64,000 nt of DNA from Streptomyces diastatochromogenes (GCA_026913215.1 JAPTYK010000001.1:4464001-4528000); one strand, 5' to 3'. Counted from the stretch's first letter, positions 52,772 through 62,355 are shown. Made by a program: numbers and translations. The notes: generated by a model not told the origin, from the sequence alone.

Positions 52772-53160
52772 AGACGATCCTCAACGTCATATGGCTGGTC
52801 CTGTGCGGATTCTGGATGTTCCTGGGCTACATGCTCGCGGGCCTCCTGCTCTGCGTCACGATCATCGGCATCCCCTTCGGCATCGCGGCCTTCCGCATCG
52901 GCCTCTACGCCCTCTGGCCCTTCGGCCACACGGTCGTCGACCGCCGCGACGCGGGCGCCCCGTCCTGCGTCGGCAACGTCCTCTGGCTGATCCTGGCGGG
53001 CTGGTGGCTCGCCCTCGGCCACATCACCACGGGCATCGCCCTGTGCATCACGATCATCGGCATCCCGCTGGGCATCGCCAACTTCAAGATGATCCCGGTC
53101 TCGCTGCTCCCCCTGGGCAAGGAGATCGTCCCCACGGACCAGGCGTACGGGGCCCGCTGA
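52768..53160 (+). CDS. YccF domain membrane protein
   Basis: The 130-residue product has two YccF repeats, each an ICG-like LxGxWLALG...[15 protein letters not shown] pattern ([20 protein letters not shown] and [20 protein letters not shown]). The function is unknown. It has four hydrophobic helices. The GTG overlaps the htpX stop (GTGA), so it is coupled to htpX. Confidence 0.92.
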   Translation: MKTILNVIWLVLCGFWMFLGYMLAGLLLCVTIIGIPFGIAAFRIGLYALWPFGHTVVDRRDAGAPSCVGNVLWLILAGWWLALGHITTGIALCITIIGIPLGIANFKMIPVSLLPLGKEIVPTDQAYGAR

Positions 53161-53220
53161 CGCGCCCGCGGACCGCGCCCCGCACCGGCGCTACGCGCGC
53201 GGGGCACCCCCGCCCCCGGC

Positions 53221-54419
53221 TCACCGACCACGACACCACGCCCGCCGCCAGCACCCCTGAGCCCGCCAGGACGGAGCTCGTGGGGAGGGCGAAGGCGAGG
53301 GCGAGGCAGCCGGCCAGACCGAGGGCGGACAGATGGCGGGCGCGGCCGCCCAGGGTCCAGGCGGAGGCGTTCGCGATGCCGTAGTAGGCGAGGACGCCGA
53401 AGGAGGAGAAGCCGATCGCGCCCCGCACGTCCACGACGGCCGCGACCACGGCCACCACCGCGCCCACCGCGAGCTCGGCCCGGTGCGGCACCCGGAAGCG
53501 CGGGTGGACGGCCGCGAGGGCCGTCGGCAGATGCGCGTCACGGGCCATCGCGAGGGTCGTGCGGAGACCCCGAGGATCAGCGAGAGCAGCGAGCCCAGGG
53601 CCGCGACGGCGGCGCCGACCGTGACCAGCGGCACCAGCCAGCCGGCGTCGGCGGCGCGGGCCGCGTCGGCGAGCGGCGCGGGGAGGCGGCGAGGGCCGAG
53701 GGGCCGAGGACCGTCAGCACGCTCACCGTGACGAGCGCGTAGACGGCGAGCGTGAGGCCGAGCGCGAGCGGCACCGCGCGGGGATGGTGCGGGCCGGATC
53801 CCGGACCTCCTCGCCGAGCGTGGCGATCCGCGCGTACCCCGCGAACGCGAAGAAGAGCAAACCGGCGGCCTGGAGCACCCCGCCCGTCACGAACTCCCCG
53901 CCGAGCGCCCGGAGCCCCGCCCCGTCCGCCCCGAAGGAGACCGTGACCACGCACGCGAGGAGCGCCAGGACCGCCGCCACGATCACCCGGGTGAGCAGCG
54001 CCGACTTCTGAACTCCCGGTAGTTGACGGCAGTCAGGGCCACCACGGCGGCGACCGCCACCGCGTGCGCCCGCTCCGGCCACACGTACGCCCCGACGGTC
54101 AGCGCCATCGCCGCGCAGGAGGCCGTCTTGCCGACGACGAACGCCCAGCCTGCCAGGTACCCCCAGAAGGAGCCGAGGCGTTCGCGACCGTACACGTACG
54201 TGCCGCCGGAGGCGGGTAGCGGGCGGCGAGCCGGGCGGAGGACATGGCGTTGCAGTACGCGACGACGGCGGCGAGCCCGAGCGCCCAGAGCAGTCCCGCC
54301 CTGGAGCCGGCGGCGCCGCCGCGGGCCGAGCGCGACGAAGATCCCCGCCCCGACCATCGAGCCGAGGCCGATCACGACCGCGTCGAAGAGGCCGAGGAGC
54401 GGCGCAGTTCCGGTGTCAT
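53221..54419 (-). CDS. APC-family amino-acid permease (many frameshifts)
   Basis: The pieces form one permease: [16 protein letters not shown] (helix 1), [60 protein letters not shown] (helix 6), [20 protein letters not shown] and [20 protein letters not shown]. The ATG at 54419 begins MTPEL. At least six breaks occur between 54400 and 53550. The end is uncertain: the last clear frame runs past 53221 into yccF, and a frameshift would move the stop to 53221. It transports an amino acid or amine; the substrate cannot be told. Confidence 0.8.
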
Positions 54420-54429
54420 GCTCCGCACA

Positions 54430-55060
54430 TTAGACGCCGAGACCGGTCTCCCTGAGCGTGATGTTCAGGCGCCCGGCCAGGCCGAGCGCGGGCGCGGCCG
54501 TCCCCGGGAACACCCGGGGAACCCCGTGGTGGACCCACCGTGAAGCCCCGCCGAAGACGAAGAGGTCCCCGGAGGCCAGGTCGACGTCCTGATAGGGCCG
54601 TCCCCGGTTCTCCTCGTTCCCGAAGCGGAACACGCACCGGTCCCCGAGGCTCAGCGACACCACCGGCGCCCCGGACCGCTCCTCGCGGTCCTGGTGCATC
54701 CCCATGTGCGCCCCCGGCGCGTAGAAGTTCACCAGCGCGGTGTCGGGCGTGAAGCCGCCGTGGTCCCCGTACGCCTCGACGAGCGCCTCCCGGCCCAGGG
54801 CGACCAGCCAGTCCGGGAGTTCGGTCCCGACCGTGTCGAGGTAGCGGTACGGCACCCACTGCCGGCCCAGGCAGAGCGACCGGACGGACATCACGCCGCC
54901 GCCCGGCAGCACCGTCCGCCGGTAGGGAAGGGCCCCGCCCCCATTCCCGGCAGACCTCCACCAGCTCCCGCTGCCGCGCGAACGGCAGCCACGCGGGCAC
55001 GTGCACCGCCCCGGGCGCCACCACGGCCCGCTCGCGGGGGAAGAGCCCGTCATCGGTCAC
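54430..55060 (-). CDS. alkB: AlkB-type DNA dealkylase (frameshift)
   Basis: AlkB removes methyl groups from damaged bases with iron and 2-oxoglutarate. Seen: [40 protein letters not shown], the HxD iron motif [13 protein letters not shown], the second His in [13 protein letters not shown] and the 2-oxoglutarate Arg in [11 protein letters not shown]. The frame is lost near 54945, where two bases seem to be missing. The start is either the GTG at 55060 or part of an in-frame fusion with the upstream methyltransferase. Confidence 0.88.
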
Positions 55061-55599
55061 ACGGGCGTCCCGGAGGCCTCGGGGACCCTGGGGTCCCCGC
55101 AGCTCCTCCAGGGCCCCTTCGAGCCCCAGGAGCCGTTCCTTGCGCTCCAGCCCGGCGGCGTAGCCGCGCAGGTTCCCGTCGGCCCCGATCACCCGGTGGC
55201 AGGGCCGCACCACGAGCAGCGGGTTGCGCCCGATCGCGGTGCCCACGGCCCGCACCCCGGCGCCGGAGGAGCCGACGCGCCGGGCGATCTCCCCGTACGA
55301 GACGGTCGTCCCGTACGGGATCTCCTCCAGGGCCCGCCAGACGCGCCGCTGGAACGGGGTCCCGGCGTCGCCGGCGAGCGGCAGGTCGAAGCGGTCGCGG
55401 CGCCCGGCGAAGTACTCGCCCAGCTGCCGGGCGGCCTCGGCGAACGCCCCGGGGTCGGACGTCCACCCGTCCCCGACCTCGACGGCGCCCTTCTGCCCCG
55501 GCAGGGACAGCGAGCGCAGCACGGCCCGGCCCCTTCGGCGAGCTGCCCGACGAGGAGCATCTCGCCCAGGGGGCCGTCGACGTACGCGTACACGGTCAT
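55057..55599 (-). CDS. ogt: Methylated-DNA-protein cysteine methyltransferase (frameshift)
   Basis: This suicide repair protein takes the methyl group from O6-methylguanine. Seen: [40 protein letters not shown] and the acceptor motif [20 protein letters not shown]. The start ATG at 55599 gives [19 protein letters not shown]; a G-run break near 55525 leads to [18 protein letters not shown]. The end is unclear: the frame continues without a stop into alkB. A TGA overlapping the alkB GTG at 55060 (GTGA) would be the normal arrangement. Paired with alkB for alkylation repair. Confidence 0.87.
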
Positions 55600-55706
55600 G
55601 GCTGGTTCCTCTCCCCGTACGGGTCTTCCTCGGACCCAGTGTGCGGGGACCGCCGAACCCGGGGCTGGCGGCATTCGGACACGACCCTCATGACCTCGGG
55701 GCAAGG

Positions 55707-56198
55707 TCAGCGGTAGTTCACGAACTGGATCGCGAAGTCGAAGTCCTTGCCCTTGAGCAGCGCCTGCACGGCCTGCAGGTCGTCCCGGCTCTTGGAGCTG
55801 ACGCGCAGCTCGTCGCCCTGCACCTGCGCCTTGACGCCCTTGGGGCCCTCGTCGCGGATGGCCTTGGCGACCTTCTTGGCGTTCTCCTGGGAGATGCCCT
55901 CCTGGACGGAGGCGAAGAGCTTGTACTCCTTGCCGGACAGCTGCGGCTCGCCCTCGACGTCCAGGGACTTCAGCGAGATGCCGCGCTTGATCAGCTTGGA
56001 CTGGAAGATGTCGAGGATCGCCATGACGCGCTCCTCGCCGTTCGCCTGCATCAGGATCTTCTCGCCCGACCAGGAGATCGAGGCGTTGGTTCCCTTGAAG
56101 TCGTAGCGCTGGGAGATCTCCTTCACGGCCTGGTTGAGGGCGTTGTCGACCTCCTGCCGCTCGACCTTGGACACGATGTCGAAACTGGAGTCGGCCAT
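55707..56198 (-). CDS. YajQ-family nucleotide-binding protein
   Basis: The 163-residue product has the family start [20 protein letters not shown], then [15 protein letters not shown] and [20 protein letters not shown]. YajQ proteins bind cyclic di-GMP or other nucleotides in some bacteria; the role in Streptomyces is not established. The frame is intact. The start ATG is preceded by AGGAGCC. It is divergent from tRNA-Tyr. Confidence 0.94.
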   Translation of the reverse strand: MADSSFDIVSKVERQEVDNALNQAVKEISQRYDFKGTNASISWSGEKILMQANGEERVMAILDIFQSKLIKRGISLKSLDVEGEPQLSGKEYKLFASVQEGISQENAKKVAKAIRDEGPKGVKAQVQGDELRVSSKSRDDLQAVQALLKGKDFDFAIQFVNYR

Positions 56199-56368
56199 GA
56201 CTCGTGGCTCCTTGCTCGGATGCTGTGGGGTACCCCCAAAGCCTAGGGGTGAGCCACCGGCCGAACCGCTGATCAATCCGGTGGCGAAGCACCCCCCGGG
56301 ATCAGGTATTGTTTACGTCGTTGCCGGGGAACACCGCAGAAACGCGGAGGACCAAGGCGACAACCCAT

Positions 56369-56450
56369 GGCGATGTGCCCGAGTGGCCAATGGGAGCGGA
56401 CTGTAAATCCGTCGGCTTAGCCTACCCAGGTTCGAATCCTGGCGTCGCCA
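56369..56450 (+). tRNA. tRNA-Tyr (GTA)
   Basis: The acceptor stem GGCGATG pairs with CGTCGCC (one G-T), the anticodon loop is CTGTAAA (anticodon GTA), the long variable arm is that of tyrosine tRNA, and the T-stem CCAGG-TTCGAAT-CCTGG is perfect. The CCA end is not encoded. In S. coelicolor the integrating plasmid SLP1 uses a tRNA-Tyr gene; no integrase is next to this one. Confidence 0.95.
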
Positions 56451-56456
56451 CGTGAA

Positions 56457-56488
56457 GAAGGTCCCCGGTGCTTGCACCGGGGACCTTC
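56457..56488 (+). terminator. Hairpin with T-run after tRNA-Tyr
   Basis: The arms 56457-56470 and 56475-56488 pair perfectly over 14 bases with a CTTG loop. CGTTTT follows, so this is a good intrinsic terminator. Confidence 0.88.
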
Positions 56489-56521
56489 ACTCGTTTTCCG
56501 GAAAAGCCTTCCGGGGGCGGG

Positions 56522-57183
56522 TCAGTTGCCGGCCACGTCCTTCACCGCGACCGAGAGCGGGACCGAACCGGCGGTCAGTTCCAGGGTGAGGCCCGCGGTC
56601 GCCGGGGTGTCGACGAGTTCGGCGAGGACCGCGGCCACGTCGTCCCGGGGGACCGGACCGCGGCCCGTACGGGCCTCCAGGCGGACCATGCCGGTGCCCG
56701 CGTCGTTCGTCAGGGAGCCGGGCCGCAGGATCGTCCAGTCCAGGCCCGTACGGCGGCGGATGTCGTCGTCGGCGGAGCCCTTGGCGCGGAGGTACGCGTC
56801 GAAGACCCTGTCGCCCGGATGGGACGCGTCCGCGCCCATCGAGGAGACGACGAGGTAGCGGCGCACGCCCGCCCGTTCCGCCGCGTCGGCGAACAGGACG
56901 GCCGCCCGCGGTCCACCGTGTCCTTGCGGGCGGCCCCGCTGTCCGGGCCCGCGCCCGCCGCGAAGACGGCCGCGTCGGCGCCCTGGAGCACCGCGGCGAC
57001 CATCTCGACCGACGCCGACTCCAGGTCCAGGACGACGGGCTCGGCGCCCGCCTCCCGCAGGTCGTCGTCCTGTGCGGGATCGCGGATGATCCCCGCGACC
57101 TCGTGCCCCGCCGCCGAGAGCAGCCTCTCCAGGCGCAGGGCGATCTGTCCGTGTCCTCCAGCGATGACGATGCGCATACTCAC
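56522..57183 (-). CDS. NAD(P)-binding SDR-like protein (one frameshift)
   Basis: This is an atypical SDR of the NAD(P)-binding/HIM1 type: MRIVIAGGHGQIALRLERLL (nucleotide site), VAAVLQGADAAVFAAGAGPD, RYLVVSSMGADASHPGD and LDWTILRPGSLTNDAGTG. The frame breaks near 56912; one base is missing. The GTG at 57183 overlaps the likely stop of the upstream amidohydrolase (GTGA); an ATG at 57177 is also possible. The substrate is unknown. Confidence 0.85.
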
Positions 57184-58455
57184 GACCGTACGACGGGTCC
57201 GGCCGGAGGGCTTCCCGGCTCGGGCGGCCGCTCGGACGCGCCTGCCGCGGCAGGTCCAGGGCCGCCGCCGAGTCGCAGTACTCCCGCACCGCGCTCGTCC
57301 GGGCCACCACCCGCCCCCGGTGCACCACGATCCGGCTGTACGCCAGGGACAGCACGCCCGCCAGGCGCTCGCCGCGCACCGCGAGCAGCTCCGCCGGGAA
57401 ACCGGCCTCCACCCGCACCTCCGGGAGGCCCATCACCGCCCGCGCCTCCGCGCTCACCGCCCCGTACGCCTCCCGGGGCGCGAGCCCGCCGAGCGAGGCG
57501 AGCAGGTACGCCGCCTCCAGCGGGTCCCCGCGGCCCACCGGATTGGCCACGTCCCGCAGTGCCCCGCTCCCCGCCGCGACCCGCACCCCGGCCGCCCGCA
57601 GCAGCCGCACCGGCGCCGCCCCGCGCAGCTCCGTGCCCCGCAGCCGCCCTGCGGCAGGCACACCACCGTCACCCCGGCCGCCGCCAGCCGGTCCGCCGCC
57701 CGGTGCGCCGCCTCGGAGGGGAGCCGGAGAGCCCGCGCACGGCCCGATCGTCACGCCCGGCCGCAGCCCGCCCGCCATCGCCGCGAGCCGGGCCAGGCGT
57801 GCCGGGTCGTCCCCGTCGGTGTGCAGGTCGACCGGGACGCCGTGCTCGGCCGCGACGCCGAGCAGCGCCTCCACGTATCCGGCCGGGTCCGGGTCGAGGT
57901 CCGGGCGCCCGCCGACCACGCCGGCGCCCATCTTCACCGCGTCCCGCAGCATCGCGAGCCCGTCCGCGCCCGCCGCGCCCGTGAGCAGCCGGGGCACGGC
58001 GACGGCCGTCAGGTCGGCGAGGCCGCGCAGCGAGCGCCGGGCCTGGAGCACCGCTTCGAGCGGGCCGAGCCCCGGACGTCGCCGATCCCCACGTGCGCGC
58101 GGAGCGCCGTCGCCCCGTGGCCGAGCTGGAGCAGGGTGGCCTCGGTGGCCCGCCGCTGCACCTCCTCGGGGGCGTACGAGACGGGGCCCGGGGTGTCGGC
58201 GGAGAGCGCGGTGTCGGCGTGGGCGTGGGGTTCGGCGGCGGCGGGCAGCAGCAGATAGCCGGCGAGGTCGACGCGGGCGCCCGTGGCGGTGAGGCTGCCG
58301 GCGGTGCCGACGGCCTCGATGCGGCCGCCGACGAGCCGTACGTCCACGGTGCGGCCGTCGGTGAGCCGTGCGTGGGAGAGCAGGAGCGAGGTCGAGTCGG
58401 CGGTGGTGGCGGCCCCGTCCTCGGGCGGCTGGGGCTGCTTGCTGTCGGCTGACAT
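57180..58455 (-). CDS. Amidohydrolase, cytosine-deaminase-like (several frameshifts)
   Basis: The N-terminus (MSADSKQPQPPED, then LLLSHARLTDGRTVDVRLVG) leads to a metal motif PAAAEPHAHADTALSADTP, then ALRAHVGIGDVRG, LLGVAAEHGVPVDLHTDGDD and DVANPVGRGDPLEAAYLLAS. The order matches cytosine deaminase-like amidohydrolases. The start ATG at 58455 follows GAGGAGCCCG. Breaks are near 58077, 57730, 57650 and near the end. The stop, TGA overlapping the SDR GTG, is inferred. The substrate is not known. Confidence 0.8.
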
Positions 58456-58661
58456 CGGGCTCCTCAAGGCTCCTCAAGATCAAGATCACGCAGCGTGGGG
58501 CCGAGCCTAGGGGCGCTCGGAGCGACCTTCGAGGAGGAGCGCAATAGTCGTACTGATGAGGCCACGAGTGGCGTACGGGACGCCTGGTGGGAGCCGTCGC
58601 GGGGCCCCGGGGAAACGGATTTGGGTGATGGGCCGGAGACCGTGTAATGTCTTCCTCGCTC

Positions 58662-58734
58662 GCCCCAATAGCTCAGTCGGTAGAGCGTCTCCATGGTAAG
58701 GAGAAGGTCTACGGTTCGATTCCGTATTGGGGCT
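58662..58734 (+). tRNA. tRNA-Thr (GGT)
   Basis: The acceptor stem GCCCCAA pairs with TTGGGGC. The anticodon loop ATGGTAA gives GGT. The T-stem TACGG-TTCGATT-CCGTA is perfect. The CCA is not encoded. Confidence 0.95.
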
Positions 58735-58744
58735 CTGGTGAGAG

Positions 58745-58768
58745 GGATCCCGCCTTCGGGCGGGATCC
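58745..58768. other. 10-bp hairpin with TTCG tetraloop between two tRNAs
   Basis: GGATCCCGCC (58745-58754) and GGCGGGATCC (58759-58768) pair perfectly across TTCG, a very stable RNA tetraloop. It may be a processing or termination element in the tRNA transcript. Confidence 0.75.
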
Positions 58769-58778
58769 GGATCATCAA

Positions 58779-58851
58779 AGCGGTGTAGCTCAGTCGGTAG
58801 AGCAAGCGGCTCATAATCGCTGTGTCACCGGTTCAAGTCCGGTCACCGCTA
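58779..58851 (+). tRNA. tRNA-Met (CAT), elongator type
   Basis: The acceptor stem AGCGGTG pairs with CACCGCT; the anticodon loop is CTCATAA (CAT). The first pair is A-T, unlike initiator tRNA, which lacks a 1-72 pair, so this is the elongator form. The CCA is not encoded. Confidence 0.93.
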
Positions 58852-58939
58852 CAGACAGTAGCCGATTGTGGGGTCGGTCCTGCGATCGGCTACTCTTCTA
58901 TGCGTTCATCCGTCCATCCGTCCGTCAAGGAGCACTCAC

Positions 58940-59103
58940 GTGGCTGCCACCGACGTCCGCCCGAAGATCACGCTGGCCTGCGTGGAGTGCAAGGAGCGGA
59001 ACTACATCACCAAGAAGAACCGGCGTAACAACCCGGACCGTCTTGAGATGAAGAAGCACTGCCCCGCTGCAACTCGCACACCGCGCACCGCGAGACGCGC
59101 TAA
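58940..59103 (+). CDS. rpmG: Ribosomal protein L33, zinc-binding form (one frameshift)
   Basis: The small ribosomal protein reads [20 protein letters not shown] then [22 protein letters not shown]-run break near 59064 is followed by [12 protein letters not shown] and the TAA at 59103. The gene is one base short of a multiple of three. It keeps two CxxC pairs (CVEC, CPRC), the zinc-binding form. The GTG start follows AAGGAGC. A frameshift in an essential-type gene strongly suggests a sequence error. Confidence 0.95.
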
Positions 59104-59113
59104 TCAGGCTCGT

Positions 59114-59149
59114 ACACGAGGCCGTCCCCACTCGGGGGCGGCCTCGTGT
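59114..59149 (+). terminator. Hairpin after rpmG
   Basis: The arms 59114-59124 and 59139-59149 (11 bp) pair perfectly with a 14-base loop, followed by CGTTTG. Confidence 0.7.
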
Positions 59150-59205
59150 CGTTTGTCGGCTCCCCCCGACGACATCGGAAACACATCCTGGAGGTATCGA
59201 GTTCC

Positions 59206-59658
59206 ATGGCGCTCGACCAGTCCTTCGTGGGCCGGACCTATCCGCCCACCGCGCCCTACGAGGTCGGCCGCGAGAAGATCCGCGAGTTCGCCGAGGCGGT
59301 CGGTGACGCGAATCCCGCGTACACCGACACCGAGGCGGCCAAGGCGCTCGGACATTCCGATGTGATCGCCCCGCCGACTTTTGTGTTCGCCATCACGTTC
59401 AAGGCGGCCGGCGCCGTCATCGAGGACCCGCAGCTGGGCCTCGACTACAGCCGCGTCGTCCACGGCGACCAGAAGTTCGCCTACACCCGGCCCGTGCGGG
59501 CCGGGGACCGGCTCTCGGTCACCTCCACCATCGAGGCGATCAAGTCCCTCGCGGGCAACGACATCCTCGACATCCGCGGCGAGGTCCACGACGCCTCCGG
59601 CGAGCACGTCGTCACCGCCTGGACCAAGCTCGTCTCCCGCGCACCCGAGGGGGCCTGA
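59206..59658 (+). CDS. MaoC-type (3R)-hydroxyacyl dehydratase, HadA-like subunit
   Basis: The 150-residue hot-dog-fold protein has [36 protein letters not shown] and [18 protein letters not shown]. It resembles HadA, the noncatalytic partner in the mycobacterial fatty-acid dehydratase. The ATG at 59206 follows GGAGG about 12 bases upstream. It is two bases from the next MaoC gene, and both lie after tRNA-Thr, tRNA-Met and rpmG, as in Mycobacterium. Confidence 0.9.
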   Translation: MALDQSFVGRTYPPTAPYEVGREKIREFAEAVGDANPAYTDTEAAKALGHSDVIAPPTFVFAITFKAAGAVIEDPQLGLDYSRVVHGDQKFAYTRPVRAGDRLSVTSTIEAIKSLAGNDILDIRGEVHDASGEHVVTAWTKLVSRAPEGA

Positions 59659-59660
59659 CC

Positions 59661-60089
59661 ATGACCGCGAAGATCGCCTACGACGAGGTCGAGGTCGGCA
59701 CCGAGCTGCCGGCGCGGACCTTCCCCGTGACCCGCGCCACGCTCGTGCAGTACGCCGGCGCCTCCGGGGACTTCAACCCGATCCACTGGAACGAGAAGTT
59801 CGCGGTCGAGGTCGGCCTCCCGGACGTCATCGCCCACGGCATGTTCACCATGGCCGAGGCGATCCGCGTCGTCACCGACTGGGCGGGCGACCCGGCCGCC
59901 GTCGTCGAGTACGGCGTCCGCTTCACCAAGCCGGTCGTCGTCCCCAACGACGACGAGGGCGCCGAGATCGAGGTCTCCGCCAAGGTCGCCGCCAAGCTGG
60001 ACGACCAGCGGGTGCGGGTCGACATCACGGCCATGAGCGCCGGGCAGAAGGTGCTGGGCATGAGCCGGGCCGTCGTGCGACTGGCCTGA
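59661..60089 (+). CDS. MaoC-type (3R)-hydroxyacyl dehydratase, HadB-like catalytic subunit
   Basis: The 142-residue hot-dog-fold protein carries the hydratase-2 motif with catalytic Asp and His (YAGASGDFNPIHWNEKFAVE, followed by PDVIAHGMFTM). It probably forms a heterodimer with the preceding protein and dehydrates a hydroxyacyl thioester in fatty-acid or related metabolism. The frame is intact. A 12-bp hairpin follows. Confidence 0.92.
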   Translation: MTAKIAYDEVEVGTELPARTFPVTRATLVQYAGASGDFNPIHWNEKFAVEVGLPDVIAHGMFTMAEAIRVVTDWAGDPAAVVEYGVRFTKPVVVPNDDEGAEIEVSAKVAAKLDDQRVRVDITAMSAGQKVLGMSRAVVRLA

Positions 60090-60102
60090 CCCGGGCTTTC
60101 GG

Positions 60103-60136
60103 AAGGGGGCGGCCGTCCTGACGGGGCCGCCCCCTT
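60103..60136 (+). terminator. 12-bp hairpin after MaoC genes
   Basis: The arms 60103-60114 and 60125-60136 (AAGGGGGCGGCC and its complement) pair perfectly with a 10-base loop. Confidence 0.8.
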
Positions 60137-60150
60137 TCCCGGCTTGACGG

Positions 60151-60172
60151 AGTTAGTGATTGAGTACTAACT
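60151..60172. promoter_or_regulatory. TetR operator, copy 1
   Basis: AGTTAGT (60151-60157) and ACTAACT (60166-60172) form an inverted repeat with an 8-base gap, just before the tetR ATG at 60181. The same half-sites with the same gap occur before the downstream MFS gene. Confidence 0.78.
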
Positions 60173-60180
60173 TTCTATCC

Positions 60181-60750
60181 ATGGCCAGGATGAGTGCAGA
60201 GGAGCGGCGCGAGAGCGTGATCCGCGCGGCGATGAAGGAGTTCGCGCGGGGCGGCTACCACGGCACCTCCACGGAGGCGATCGCCCGCCGCGTCGGCGTC
60301 TCGCAGCCGTACCTCTTCCGGCTCTTCCCCGGAAAGAAGGCGATCTTCCTGGCGGCGTCCGAACGCTGCCTGGCGGACACCCGGCGGGTCTTCGAGGAGG
60401 CCGCCGAGGGGCTGGAGGGGGAGGAGGCCCTGCATGCCATGGCCAACGCCTACACCCGGCTCATCACCGAGCAGCCGGACCGGCTCCTGATGCAGATGCA
60501 GGTCTACGTGGCGGTGGCCGCCGCGGAGGAGGCCGGCGACCACGAGTTCGGCGAGGCCGTCAGGGCCGGCTGGATGGAGCTGTGGGAGTCCGTCCACCTG
60601 CCGCTCGGCGCCGACGTCGGCGAGACCACGACCTTCCTGGCGTACGGAATGCTCGTCAACACCCTCGTCGCCATGGGATTCCCGCCCGAGCACCGGGTCT
60701 GGGAGGGGTTCTACCCCTCCGCCCGCCTCCTCGGGCGACTGGAGAAGTAA
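60181..60750 (+). CDS. TetR-family regulator
   Basis: The 189-residue protein has a TetR helix-turn-helix (SVIRAAMKEFARGGYHGTST, EAIARRVGVSQPYLFRLF) and an all-helical ligand domain. It begins at the ATG at 60181 (MARMSAEERRESV), not the TTG at 60160, because the operator lies upstream of 60181. It is autoregulated and regulates the following MFS gene by the twin palindromes. The inducer is unknown. Confidence 0.93.
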   Translation: MARMSAEERRESVIRAAMKEFARGGYHGTSTEAIARRVGVSQPYLFRLFPGKKAIFLAASERCLADTRRVFEEAAEGLEGEEALHAMANAYTRLITEQPDRLLMQMQVYVAVAAAEEAGDHEFGEAVRAGWMELWESVHLPLGADVGETTTFLAYGMLVNTLVAMGFPPEHRVWEGFYPSARLLGRLEK

Positions 60751-60815
60751 GCGCACGCCCGGGTTCCGGCCCGGGGGTCGGTCGCTCCGCGTGCCGACCG
60801 AGCTCTGCCCGTAGA

Positions 60816-60836
60816 AGTTAGTCATCAATAACTAAC
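60816..60836. promoter_or_regulatory. TetR operator, copy 2
   Basis: AGTTAGT (60816-60822) and ACTAAC (60831-60836) with an 8-base gap, upstream of the MFS gene. The half-sites and spacing match copy 1 at 60151-60172. Confidence 0.78.
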
Positions 60837-60853
60837 CTGAAAGGTGAGCAGCG

Positions 60854-62355
60854 ATGAACCAGCCCGAAGCCCGCCGCGGTTCCGCCGCCTGGGCCCTCGT
60901 CATCACCAGCGTCGCCGGCTTCATGGCGGCCCTCGACAACCTCGTCGTCACCACCGCCCTGCCCTCCATCCGGGAGGACCTCGGCGGAGCGCTGCACGAC
61001 CTCGAATGGACGGTGAGCGCCTACACCCTCACCTTCGCCGTCCTGCTCATGTTCGGCGCCGCACTCGGCGACCGCTTCGGGCGCCGCAGACTCTTCCTCA
61101 CCGGCCTCGCCGTCTTCACCGCGGCCTCCGCCGGCGCCGCGCTCGCCCCCGGCATCGACGCGCTGATCGCCGCCCGCGCCGTCCAGGGCGTCGGCGCCGC
61201 GATCATGATGCCGCTCACCCTCACCCTCCTCACCGCGGCCGTCCCGCCCGCCAAACGCGGCATGGCCTTCGGCATCTGGGGCGCCGTCAACGGCCTCGCC
61301 GTCGCCGCGGGACCGCTCATCGGCGGCAGCCTCACCGAGCACATCTCCTGGCCGTGGATCTTCTGGCTGAACGTCCCGCTCGGCCTCGCCCTGCTGCCGC
61401 TCGCCCGGCTGCGGCTCGCCGAGTCGTACGGCACCGGCGCCCGCCTCGACATCGCCGGCACGCTCCTCGCCAGCGGCGGCCTGTTCGGCATCGTGTACGG
61501 GCTGATCCGCGGCCCCCTCGACGGCTGGACCTCCGTCACCGTCCTCACCGCGCTGATCGCCGGCGCCGCGCTCATCGGCGGATTCGTCCACCACGGCATC
61601 CACAACAAGGCGCCGATGCTGCCCATGCGGCTCTTCCGCAGCCGCGCCTTCTCCGGCATCAACGCGGCCAGCCTGCTGATGTTCCTCGGCATGTTCGGCT
61701 CGATCTTCCTGCTCAGCCAGTACCTCCAGGGCGTCCTGGGCTACTCGCCCACCCAGGCGGGCCTGCGGATGCTGCCCTGGACCGGCATGCCGATGCTCGT
61801 CGCGCCGATCGCGGGCGCCCTCTCCGACCGGATCGGCGGCCGCCCGGTCGTCGCCGCGGGCCTCGCCCTCCAGGCGATCGGCCTCGCCTGGTTCGCCCTC
61901 GTCGTGACGCCCGACGTCTCGTACGCGGTCCAGCTCCCCGCCCTCGTCGTGAGCGGCATCGGCATGGCGCTGTACTTCGCCCCGCCGCCAACCTCGTGAT
62001 GTCCAGCGTCCGCCCCTCCGAACAGGGCATCGCCTCCGGCGCCAACAACGCGCTGCGCGAGGTCGGCGGCGCGCTCGGCGTCGCGATTATGGCCTCGATC
62101 TTCGCCGCGCAGGGCGGCTACGAGTCCGGCCAGAGCTTCGTCGACGGCCTGATCCCCGCGCTGTGGGTCGGCGCCGGAGCGGTGGCCCTCGGCGCGGTGG
62201 CGGTCCTCTTCGCCCCGTCGCGGCGGGCCCGCGAGGCGGCGGAGACGGAGGCCGGGGCGGATTCCGGAGCGGAGGCGCCGGCCGGGGCTGGAGCCGGGGC
62301 CGGGGCGAGTCCGACCCGGGACCGGTGCGGGAAGTCGGGGCTGATCGTCGCGTGA
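60854..62355 (+). CDS. MFS drug exporter, DHA2/EmrB type (one frameshift)
   Basis: The 14-helix-type exporter has FMAALDNLVVTTALPSIRED (motif D1), GAALGDRFGRRRLFLTGLAV (motif A), AARAVQGVGAAIMMPLTLTL and WPWIFWLNVPLGLALLPLAR. The frame breaks at a C run at about 61987 (ALYFAP, then ANLVMSSVRPSEQGIASGAN) and one base is missing. The C-terminus is Ala/Gly/Glu-rich. It is probably an exporter of an antibiotic or toxic compound, de-repressed by the TetR ligand. The ATG at 60854 follows GGTGAGC. Confidence 0.93.

Noticed and set aside
58464-58655. Small ORF upstream of tRNA-Thr on the minus strand
   Set aside because: It runs across both tRNA genes in antisense and has no ribosome site or protein-like composition.
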